Assembly: GCA_016710585.1 (NCBI GenBank)
Contig: JADJVN010000002.1
Span: 248,001 to 312,000 of the forward strand
DNA length: 64,000 bases
Direction: 5' to 3'
Source of the DNA: Saprospiraceae bacterium
Lineage (GTDB): Bacteria; Bacteroidota; Bacteroidia; Chitinophagales; Saprospiraceae
Position numbers and translations under genes: made by a program. The notes below the pieces were generated by a model. That model ran no database searches, had not been told where the DNA came from, and saw only the letters and a program-made list of their open reading frames with translations. Below are positions 35,072 through 42,954 of the stretch, piece after piece; the first letter of the stretch is position 1, and each line of letters starts with the position of its first letter.

Positions 35072-35095
35072 TATATTTGCGTATAAATTACACAA
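35072..35095. promoter_or_regulatory. NrtR-type operator 3 (proximal) with the prs -7 element
   Basis: TTTGCGTA (35076-35083), five bases, TACACAA (35089-35095): the same core as operators 1 and 2. The -7 box TATATTTG (35072-35079) overlaps its left arm, and the prs ATG is at 35104. Operators 2 and 3 are about 50 bp apart, which could allow two regulator dimers to bind. Confidence 0.7.
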
Positions 35096-35103
35096 TATAA
35101 ATC

Positions 35104-35931
35104 ATGATACTCAACTTAGATCGAAATTTCTAGCCAATTGATGGCAATGAAATAGAATATGAAAGTTTTACCTTTTCAGGAGGTGAGCCACACATTAAAA
35201 TCAATCCTCAGTTTGACAAAACTAAGGGTATAACCATTACTCATAGAATTAACTCATTTAATGATTTGGGATTGCTCTGCATGGCAGTAGATGCTTTGCA
35301 AAGAATGGATGCAAGGCTAGAAACTTTAATAATTCCTTATTTTCCTGCTGCAAGGCAAGATAGGCTAATGATAAAAGGCGAAGCCCTCTCTGTGAAGGTC
35401 TATGCGAATATTATAAACTCATTCAATTTTAAAAAAGTCATTGTTTATGATGCACATTCTGAAGTCACTGCCGCTGTATTAAACCATTGTGAAGTCATGC
35501 CAAATCATAGCTTTATTCAAAAAGTGATACAGATAATTGGCAATGAAGTTTTATTAATTTCACCTGATGGTGGAGCTTTGAAAAAGATATATAAATTATC
35601 TGAATTTCTAGGAGGAATCGATGTCATAGAATGCAGCAAAAGTAGAGATGTAAAATCTGGAAAGTTAACTGGCTCCAAAGTATATGCAGATGATTTAGGT
35701 GGCAAAAATTGCTTGATAGTAGATGACATTTGTGATGGAGGCGGCACATTTATTGGACTAGCTCAAGAATTAAAAAGCAAAAACGCCGGTAAATTATACT
35801 TAGCAGTGAGCCATGGTATATTTAGTAAAGGATTTGAAGAATTAAAATGCTTTGATACTATTTTTTCAACAGACAGTATTAAAACAATTGTACACCATAA
35901 AGTAACACAAATAATAATTAAATTAAATTAA
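35104..35931 (+). CDS. prs: PRPP-synthetase-like protein of the NAD module, in-frame TAG at codon 10
   Basis: Frame 35104-35931 (275 codons) reads MILNLDRNF, then TAG (35131-35133), then PIDGNEIEYESFTFSGGEPH and onward with no further stop. Family marks: LIIPYFPAARQDRLMIKGE (ATP and ribose-5-P region), VYDAHSEVTAAVL, SPDGGALKK and the PRPP loop LIVDDICDGGGTF. It is shorter than housekeeping Prs (about 310) and belongs to the divergent type found with nadV in phages and plasmids. In NARP1 such a protein pyrophosphorylates ADP-ribose instead of ribose-5-phosphate; sequence alone does not settle which applies here. If the TAG is real, translation could only restart far inside (TTG 35266 or ATG 35281), losing the N-terminal strand region. 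A C-to-T change (CAG to TAG) or a base-call error would explain it. Confidence 0.8.
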
Positions 35932-35933
35932 TC

Positions 35934-37838
35934 ATGAAAGAACTAAATAAGCTACTATTAGAAGTAAAAAAACTTAATAAAAACAAAGAGTATAGTAAGG
36001 TAATAGACTTGTTGACAAATGAAACATTAGAAAATTACAATAATTCAAATTTATATGCTGAAAAGGCTATGGCATTTTGGAATTCTAAGAAGTATAATGA
36101 ATGTAAAAAATCAGCAGAAATCGCTTTAGAGTTAGATAAAAATAATGCAAAAGCATATTATTACTTAGGAAACATAGCTCAAGAATTTAAAGAATATAGA
36201 AAAGCAGAAGAGTATTATTTTAAAGCAATAGAAATTGATCCAAAAAATTCTGCTCCATATAATGGACTTGGAAGTGTTTATGATGATTTAGAAGAATATG
36301 GAAAAGCAGAGGAATATTATTTAAAAGCGATTGAAATAGATCCAGAATTACCTTATTCATATAATGGACTTGGAAATGTTTATTTATATTTAAAAGATTT
36401 TGGAAAAGCAAAGGAATATTATATAAAAGCAATAGAAATTGATCCAGAAATTATTTATCCATATAATGGACTTGGAAATGTTTATTCTGATTTAAAAGAA
36501 TATGAAAAAGCAAAGGAATATTATATAAAAGCAATAGAAATAGATCCAAAATATATTTATCCATATAATGGACTTGGAATTGTTTATTCTGATTTAAAGG
36601 AACATGAAAAGGCAAAAGAATGGTTTTTAAAAGCAATTGAAATTGATCCAAAATTTACTTACCCATATAATGGACTTGGAAATGTTTATTTTGGTTTTAA
36701 AGAATATGAAAAAGCAAAGAAATATTATTTAAAAGCAATTAATATAAATTCTAACATTGGTGACTACTACTATAATTTAGGACTAGTATATGAGAATTTA
36801 AATGAATATGAAAAAGCTAAGCAGAATTTCAATAAATTTTTAACTATCGAACTCAATTCAGAAGATGTATTCTACAAGAGAGCCGTTTCTAAAATAAGTG
36901 AAATTGACAAGATACTAGAAAATTCTACTTATAAAAAAGTAAATGACATTGTAGCTAAAATAAAAAATTTATTAAAATATAAAGGAGAATTTGTAACACA
37001 TTATACTGGTATTAGCACGGTACAGTTTTTAGTATTAAAAGAAAGTCCCATGCGATTATCTGAAGGTAGTTTTTTAAATGACACTTCAGAAGGACAAGAG
37101 TTATTTTCTTTTTTAAACTATTTAGCAGAGCAAAATGTCAATAAAAAATGCAATAAAGAATCGTTTACAAGAAGGCCATTTATTGGAAGTTTTGTAGATG
37201 CAGATAAGAATAACGACTTAACATTATGGCGAATGTATGGCAAGGAGTTATTGGAAGAAGCGAAAGGTTGTTCAATTACTTTAAATTCAAAGGATTTAGT
37301 TTCTAAGATTAAAAATCATATTTGTCCAGATAAGGATTTTACGCCTTCAAGTTTCGATGATATTGAATTTTATAGAGTAGTATATCGGGATGGATATAAA
37401 TTTGAATTTGCAGGAGCTACAAAAAAGCAAAATAAGGATTTATCTGATTTAATGCAATTATTATTTAAAATTATAGAGGAGTTTAAACAAAAAATAGATT
37501 TACAAAAGAAGGAAGAAATAGAAGTTGTTGAATTGTTGAATCAAATAGCCTACTTGTTTAAAAGCACTGAGTATAAATATGAGAATGAAATACGATTGAT
37601 TATAAAAGATGCCATAGGTTTTGAACGAAAAATAGATTTTGATATTAATAACTTTAAACCTTCAGCTACTCCATTAAAAGTTTATATAGAGCTTGTTCCG
37701 ATACATAGTTTATTAAACAAAATTACTATTGGGCCCAAAGTAGATAAAGCCGAAGAGTGGGCATCTACCTTTTATTATTACTTATCAAATAAAGATCTAT
37801 ACCCAGAAATTGAAATTTCTACTTTACCTTTTAAATAA
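35934..37838 (+). CDS. TPR-repeat protein with C-terminal DUF2971 domain
   Basis: A 634-residue soluble protein. About residues 1-330 are TPR repeats; seven of them (roughly 70-320) are near-identical with the core YNGLGNVY and KAIEIDP at a 34-residue period. After a linker, residues about 350-634 form a DUF2971 domain. Conserved points are FVTHYTG near 352, RLSEGSFLNDTSEGQELF, RRPFIGSFVDADKNNDLTLW near 415 and YENEIRLII near 548. DUF2971 has no established activity. The order His, Ser/Phe, Glu-x-Glu is reminiscent of ADP-ribosyltransferases, which is my inference. The gene starts two bases after prs stops and ends six bases before nadV, so it is part of the NAD operon. TPRs suggest a protein partner. 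Confidence 0.8.
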   Translation: MKELNKLLLEVKKLNKNKEYSKVIDLLTNETLENYNNSNLYAEKAMAFWNSKKYNECKKSAEIALELDKNNAKAYYYLGNIAQEFKEYRKAEEYYFKAIEIDPKNSAPYNGLGSVYDDLEEYGKAEEYYLKAIEIDPELPYSYNGLGNVYLYLKDFGKAKEYYIKAIEIDPEIIYPYNGLGNVYSDLKEYEKAKEYYIKAIEIDPKYIYPYNGLGIVYSDLKEHEKAKEWFLKAIEIDPKFTYPYNGLGNVYFGFKEYEKAKKYYLKAININSNIGDYYYNLGLVYENLNEYEKAKQNFNKFLTIELNSEDVFYKRAVSKISEIDKILENSTYKKVNDIVAKIKNLLKYKGEFVTHYTGISTVQFLVLKESPMRLSEGSFLNDTSEGQELFSFLNYLAEQNVNKKCNKESFTRRPFIGSFVDADKNNDLTLWRMYGKELLEEAKGCSITLNSKDLVSKIKNHICPDKDFTPSSFDDIEFYRVVYRDGYKFEFAGATKKQNKDLSDLMQLLFKIIEEFKQKIDLQKKEEIEVVELLNQIAYLFKSTEYKYENEIRLIIKDAIGFERKIDFDINNFKPSATPLKVYIELVPIHSLLNKITIGPKVDKAEEWASTFYYYLSNKDLYPEIEISTLPFK

Positions 37839-37844
37839 AGAAAA

Positions 37845-39295
37845 ATGAACCCATTACTTTTAACAGATGGCTACAAAGTTGACCACAGAAGACAATATCC
37901 TGAAGGTACTTCATTAGTTTATTCCAATTGGACACCAAGAAAAAGCCGCATAGAAGGTGTTGATAAAGTTTTATTTTTTGGCTTGCAGTATTTTATCAAA
38001 AAATATATTCTTGAAGATTTTGAAACCTATTTTTTAAACAAGCCAAAGAAAAAGTTGTAGCTGAATATGCTAGAAGAATTAACAACTATTTAGGTGAAAA
38101 TCAAGTGGGAACTAAACACATTGAAGATTTGCACGACTTAGGCTATATCCCCATAGTCATAAAAGCATTGCCAGAAGGTGCAAGTGTACCTGTTCGAGTT
38201 CCAATGTTCACAATATATAATACCTTGCCTGAGTTTTTCTGGCTCACCAATTATTTTGAAACTTTACTTTCTGCAATAATCTGGATGCCATGTACATCAG
38301 CAACTATTGCAAAACAATACAGAAGTATATTAGATCAATTTGCTATAGAAACTTCATCAATGCCTTCATTTGTAGATTGGCAAGGCCATGATTTTTCCAT
38401 GCGAGGCATGTCTGGTATTGAAGGAAGTGTATTATCTGCATGTGGACATTTATTGAGCTTCACAGGAACTGATACAATTCCTGCTATTGATTTATTTGAG
38501 CAATATTACAATGCCAATTCAGACAAAGAATTAATTGGTGGTTCTGTTGCTGCTACAGAACATAGTGTGATGTGCATGGGAACCATAGATGACGAAATTG
38601 GAACATTCAAAAGATTAATTTGTGATGTTTATCCAAAAGGTATTGTTTCAATAGTCTCGGACACTTGGGATCTTTGGAAAGTACTTAATGAGTATTTACC
38701 AAAATTGAAAAATGAAATTGTAAATAGAGATGGAAAAGTAGTGATCAGACCTGATAGCGGAGATCCTATTGATATTATTTGTGGTAACCCAAATGGTAAA
38801 AACGCAAATGAGAAAAAAGGTGTAATTGAATTGCTTTGGGAGACGTTTGGTGGTATTGTAAATACAAAAGGATATAAAGAGTTAGATGCTCATATAGGCG
38901 CAATTTATGGTGATAGTATAACTGCACAAAGAGCTATAGAAATATGTGAACGTCTCAAGGCGAAAGGATTTGCCTCAACAAATATCGTACTGGGTATAGG
39001 ATCCTATACCTATCAATACAATACTAGAGATACCTTTGGTTTTGCTATGAAAGCTACATATGGTGAAGTGAATGGCGAAGGTAGAGAAATTTTCAAAGAT
39101 CCGATTACAGATGATGGCACTAAAAAATCAGCAAAGGGATTGATGAAAATCACATTAGAAAATGGAAATTACAATCTGATGGATCAAGCCACTTGGGAAG
39201 AAGAAAAAAAGGGAGAACTAAAAGAAGTGTTTCGAGATGGAAAATTGCTTATTGATCAAACATTGGAAGAAATTAGGCGGAGAGTAAAAATGTAA
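37845..39295 (+). CDS. nadV: Nicotinamide phosphoribosyltransferase (frameshifted)
   Basis: The locus matches NAMPT/NadV, which makes NMN from nicotinamide and PRPP. The first frame (37845-38060) begins NPLLLTDGYKVDHRRQYPEG and ends in KPKKKL. The next frame picks up at EKVVAEYARRINNYLG and runs to 39295. One more A in the run at 38045-38047 joins them into about 483 residues. Key sites remain: HDFSMRGMSGIEGS (substrate-recognition aspartate), the catalytic-type histidine in ATEHSVMCMG, SIVSDTWDLWK and VIRPDSGDPIDI. In NARP1 the homologue Namat joins nicotinamide to ADP-ribose pyrophosphate directly to give NAD. No NMN adenylyltransferase gene is nearby, which leaves this option open. Confidence 0.85.
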
Positions 39296-39370
39296 TATTA
39301 AAAAGGATATGTATTTGAAAGATTAAAATTTGATGTTTAATATTATAATATAAAGATAATTTACAATATA

Positions 39371-39399
39371 AAAGCTGCCTATTTGGTGGCTTTTTTTTT
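39371..39399 (+). terminator. Intrinsic terminator after the NAD operon
   Basis: AAAGCTGCC (39371-39379) pairs with GGTGGCTTT (39385-39393) with one mismatch and a five-base loop, and runs into nine T. It closes the transcript 75 bases after the nadV stop. Confidence 0.85.
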
Positions 39400-39460
39400 A
39401 TGAAAAATCACTCATTACTATTACAAAACGAAAACAAAACACTTATTACAAAACAACTAT

Positions 39461-39468
39461 TATCTTTG
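39461..39468 (+). promoter_or_regulatory. -7 promoter element for the secreted protein at 39503
   Basis: TATCTTTG matches TAnnTTTG and lies 34 bases before the ATG at 39503. Confidence 0.4.
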
Positions 39469-39502
39469 TTTATATATGGCATTTACATTTTAAAATTAAA
39501 TC

Positions 39503-41056
39503 ATGAGCAAAGCACTGAGCTTCATCGATTGTATAAGTATTAAACTTATTTTGATTTTTTTCCTGTTTGTCAATGGTCGTGGGATAGCTCAATTCCACGA
39601 CCATAATTGGATATTAGGACAAGGAAAATCTTATAAAAATCCAAAGCCTGGAGGATCAAACGAAGGATTAATGCAGTTTAATTTTCAGACTGGATTAAAT
39701 ATCCGTTTAGATACCAATATCAATAATATTTGTTATATGTCCTACACTTGTTCTTCTATTTCTGATGAGAAGGGAAATCTTGTAGCCTATACAGATGGGC
39801 ATAATATTTTTGATGATAGGCATCAAATCATGCTAGATGGAGACACCATCAATCCTGGAAATTTTTGGCAAGGATATCTTGGTTGGGGTTACCCTATAAG
39901 TGACGGAGCAATTTTTTTACCGATACCAAAAAGAAATAAGGAATATCTGGTACTCCACAAACGAATAGAGTTTGGGATGGTTATGGGAAGATTACCGGAG
40001 TATAAATGTGATAAACTTTACGTAAGCCAGTTTAAATATGATACCTTACAAAAGCGCTATGTGACATGGGAAAAAAATAGAGTATTATTGGAAGGAGAAA
40101 TTGCAGAAAATGAATTTGCTGTTTGTAAACATGGAAATGGTATAGACTATTGGGTAGTAGCGCGAAAAATAGGAGAGCCACTTTATTATTTTTTTCTTAT
40201 AGATTCCAATGGTGTCACACTCCATCATGAACAGCGCATCGGTACTGCATTTTTTCCTGGTGATCTCAATGGTAATATGATCTTTAATAGACAAGAAAAT
40301 CAACTAGCCCGTGTCATTCCACAAGAAGGTATAGAGATTTTTGACTTTGATAGATGTCTCGGCAAATTATTCAACCCTAGTTTGCAGCCTTTTCTAGATA
40401 CATTTTTAATTAGTGGAAACTGTGCATTTTCGCCAAGTGGAAAATATCTCTATGTAAACTCAATAATAAATATCTATCAATATGAAGTAAACAAAAGATT
40501 TAATCCAAATTATATTCCCATCAAAGTGGGAGAATGGGATTCTGTTTTGATAGAAAATACTTATAGCACTTTATTTTTTACAGGAAGATTAGCATTAGAT
40601 GATAAGATTTATTTCTCTGTGTTTGGCACCAATGGATACTATATGCATACATTACATAAACCAGAAGAGCATGGCAAATCTTGTGATTTCAGAAACCACG
40701 ATTTTCTAATTCCTAATTATATGGATGGTGGCTTACCGTTTTTTCCCAATTTTCGAAATGGGATATTAAAGGCTAGTGCTTGTGATACAGCCACTATAAG
40801 TAAAACTACAGATCATTTACTCTATACAAATCTATGGCAAAATAACCTCCGCATTAGTTCCTCCGATGTAGATAAAGAATATCAGTTAGATTTAATCATC
40901 ACTAATCTAGAAGGAAAACTTGCTTTAAAAAAGAAAATAGTCTTAAGACAAACTTTAGATATTGGTTTAGAAAATTTGATCCAAGGCATGTATATTTTAC
41001 ACATCTTAGAAAATAATGAAGTCATAAAAACAGATAAAATAGTCTTAACAAGGTAA
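39503..41056 (+). CDS. Secreted T9SS protein, probably beta-propeller-like
   Basis: A 517-residue protein with a signal peptide (about 1-30, ending GIAQ). A repetitive beta-rich body follows, with short aromatic strands (NWILGQGKSYKNPKPGG; SSISDEKGNLVAYTDGHNIF; CAFSPSGKYLYVNSIINIYQ) that look like propeller blades. The C-terminal 80 residues form a type A T9SS-like sorting domain (LDLIITNLEGKLALKKKIVL, then LIQGMYILHILENNEVI). I recognise the architecture from Saprospiraceae-like genomes, but no function is assigned. It is monocistronic, with a terminator before it and tandem repeats after it. Confidence 0.75.
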   Translation: MSKALSFIDCISIKLILIFFLFVNGRGIAQFHDHNWILGQGKSYKNPKPGGSNEGLMQFNFQTGLNIRLDTNINNICYMSYTCSSISDEKGNLVAYTDGHNIFDDRHQIMLDGDTINPGNFWQGYLGWGYPISDGAIFLPIPKRNKEYLVLHKRIEFGMVMGRLPEYKCDKLYVSQFKYDTLQKRYVTWEKNRVLLEGEIAENEFAVCKHGNGIDYWVVARKIGEPLYYFFLIDSNGVTLHHEQRIGTAFFPGDLNGNMIFNRQENQLARVIPQEGIEIFDFDRCLGKLFNPSLQPFLDTFLISGNCAFSPSGKYLYVNSIINIYQYEVNKRFNPNYIPIKVGEWDSVLIENTYSTLFFTGRLALDDKIYFSVFGTNGYYMHTLHKPEEHGKSCDFRNHDFLIPNYMDGGLPFFPNFRNGILKASACDTATISKTTDHLLYTNLWQNNLRISSSDVDKEYQLDLIITNLEGKLALKKKIVLRQTLDIGLENLIQGMYILHILENNEVIKTDKIVLTR

Positions 41057-41105
41057 TACCAAATAGTAATTAGTAGTTAGTAATTAGTTTATAGTTTCTA
41101 GTATT

Positions 41106-41202
41106 AAGTTGTAAGTAATAAGTTGTAGGTAATAAGTTGTAAGTAATAAGTTGTAAGTAATAAGTTGTAAGTAATAAGTTGTAAGTAATAAGTTGTAAGT
41201 TA
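41106..41202. repeat. 14-bp tandem repeat array, six full copies
   Basis: Unit AAGTTGTAAGTAAT repeated six times (41106-41189) plus a partial copy, with one variant base in the second copy (GTAGG). It fills the space between two convergent genes, so it affects no coding frame. It is a copy-number-variable candidate. Confidence 0.95.
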
Positions 41203-41205
41203 ATT

Positions 41206-42855
41206 CTACTTTCCACTTTCCACTTTTATCTTTTCACTTTTATCTATTAACTGAATTAAATAACTACAGATAAATACAATCCCACAAGCAATCACATTAT
41301 ACCACAAAAATCCTAAATCGGAATAAAAGAACAAAAGAAAAATCACAGCTTGTGCAATCAATGCTGAAATAAAAACAGCATTGGATTTCACAGTTTTACT
41401 GTAGAATGCTACAAGGAAAATTCCTAGTACTGTTCCGTAAAATAATGATCCAATGATATTGATGAACTGGATTAAGTTCTCAAATAGATTAGCTGTCAAT
41501 GCAAATCCGATTGCTATTACTCCCCACAGAATTGTAAATCCCTTTGTCCAATTTACTTCACTTTGTTCAGAGAGATTTGAGGAAAAGAATCGCTTGAATA
41601 TATCTATAGTAGTGGTTCCGGAGAGTGCATTGAGTTCTGCTGATATCGATGACATTGCAGCGCATAGAATTACTGCGATCAAAAGTCCAATTAATCCCTT
41701 TGGTAAATAATTCATTATGAAGTAAAGAAAGACATAGTCTTTGTCATTGGATTCTTCTTGAGGTAATGTTTGCTTGACAAAATTTTGAATATCAGTTCTT
41801 AGTGTTTTTTCATCTTTGATCACTTGCATTGCATCTTGTGTGGCATCGCTTTTTCTTGTTTGGATTGCAGCTACATTTTCTTTGAACTCATTATATTTTT
41901 CTGGATATTGTGTTTGTAATTTTTTTTCTACTTGAGTATTGAAACTTACTGGAAGTGTTTGATACTGTAAGAAAACATATAGCAATACTCCGCAAAATAA
42001 AATAAAAAATTGCATCGGGATTTTCAGGATTCCATTCATGATCAATCCCTTTTTGGCTTGCTCTGGATTTTTTCCAGAGAGATATCGCTGCACTTGACTT
42101 TGATCCGTGCCAAAATAAGCCAATGCAAGAAAAAATCCTCCAGTAAGTCCTGCCCATACATTATACCGATCATCATAGTTTAGTCGAAAATTGACCACTT
42201 GCATTTTATCATGATTTCCTGCAATACGCAATGCTTGAAAAAAATCGACATTGTCGGGAAGTTGATATATGATGAAGAAAAAGATAAATAGCATTCCCAC
42301 AAGGATGACAAACATCTGTTGCATTTGTGTAACACTCACAGCTGATGATCCGCCACTCACTGTATATAAGATGACGAGTATTCCAGAGCTAATGATAGTC
42401 AATTGGAGATCCCAAGAAAACATTGTAGATAAAATAATCGCAGGAGCATAGATCGTTATTCCAGCAGCTAATCCTCGTTGTATAAGAAATATTAATGCAG
42501 CAAGTGTTCTTGTTTTTACATCAAATCTTTTCTCTAGATATTCATACGCTGTAAAGACTTTCTCTTTATAAAACATTGGGATAAAAGTCATGCAAATTAC
42601 AATCATCGCCAGTGGCAATCCAAAATAAAATTGCACGAATCGCATTCCATCAAAATAACCTTGACCTGTGGTAGAAATAAATGTAATTGCACTGGCTTGT
42701 GTAGCCATGACGCCAAGTCCAACTTTCCACCATGAGAGTGATTGTTCACCCAAAATGTACTCATTTAGATTCGTCTGTTTTCTAGTTTTTATTGCGCCGT
42801 AGATAGCGATAAAACCTAGTGTGCCAATCAATACAATCCAATCAATTCCACTCAT
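41206..42855 (-). CDS. Sodium:solute symporter (SSS family)
   Basis: A 549-residue inner-membrane transporter with about 13 hydrophobic helices. Family marks: NEYILGEQSLSWWKVGLGVM with the following TQASAITFIS at the Na+ site, YEYLEKRFDVKTRTLAALIF, YTVSGGSSAVSVTQMQQM and YFGTDQSQVQRYLSGKNPEQ. A polar insert of about 80 residues (roughly 310-390) between helices is rich in Q, K and E and is common in Bacteroidota members. Possible substrates are sugars, sialic acid or amino acids; the sequence does not decide. It lies just downstream of a PIG-L deacetylase on the same strand (99-bp gap), which hints at uptake of an amino sugar or glycoconjugate. Confidence 0.9.
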   Translation of the reverse strand: MSGIDWIVLIGTLGFIAIYGAIKTRKQTNLNEYILGEQSLSWWKVGLGVMATQASAITFISTTGQGYFDGMRFVQFYFGLPLAMIVICMTFIPMFYKEKVFTAYEYLEKRFDVKTRTLAALIFLIQRGLAAGITIYAPAIILSTMFSWDLQLTIISSGILVILYTVSGGSSAVSVTQMQQMFVILVGMLFIFFFIIYQLPDNVDFFQALRIAGNHDKMQVVNFRLNYDDRYNVWAGLTGGFFLALAYFGTDQSQVQRYLSGKNPEQAKKGLIMNGILKIPMQFFILFCGVLLYVFLQYQTLPVSFNTQVEKKLQTQYPEKYNEFKENVAAIQTRKSDATQDAMQVIKDEKTLRTDIQNFVKQTLPQEESNDKDYVFLYFIMNYLPKGLIGLLIAVILCAAMSSISAELNALSGTTTIDIFKRFFSSNLSEQSEVNWTKGFTILWGVIAIGFALTANLFENLIQFINIIGSLFYGTVLGIFLVAFYSKTVKSNAVFISALIAQAVIFLLFFYSDLGFLWYNVIACGIVFICSYLIQLIDKSEKIKVESGK

Positions 42856-42954
42856 GATGCTTTATAATAATTACTGATTAATGTAAAAATTATGATATAG
42901 ATTAGTAAACTAAGTATAAGATAAGTATAAGATTTCCTCCATTCCATGATCCTG

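Noticed and set aside
35131..35133. TAG in prs as pyrrolysine or stop-codon recoding
   Set aside because: No recoding element or pyl genes are visible, other genes use TAG as a normal stop, and one base change is the simpler explanation.
36220..36651. Two short antisense frames inside the TPR gene
   Set aside because: They arise from the 102-bp TPR periodicity and show the same repeating residues; no independent support.
34160..39295. Prophage or plasmid island carrying the NAD module
   Set aside because: The Prs/NadV type is phage-like, but no integrase, att site, tRNA or phage structural gene is visible and base composition does not stand out by eye.
41106..41202. Possible CRISPR array
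   Set aside because: The units are contiguous 14-mers with no spacers, and no cas genes are nearby.
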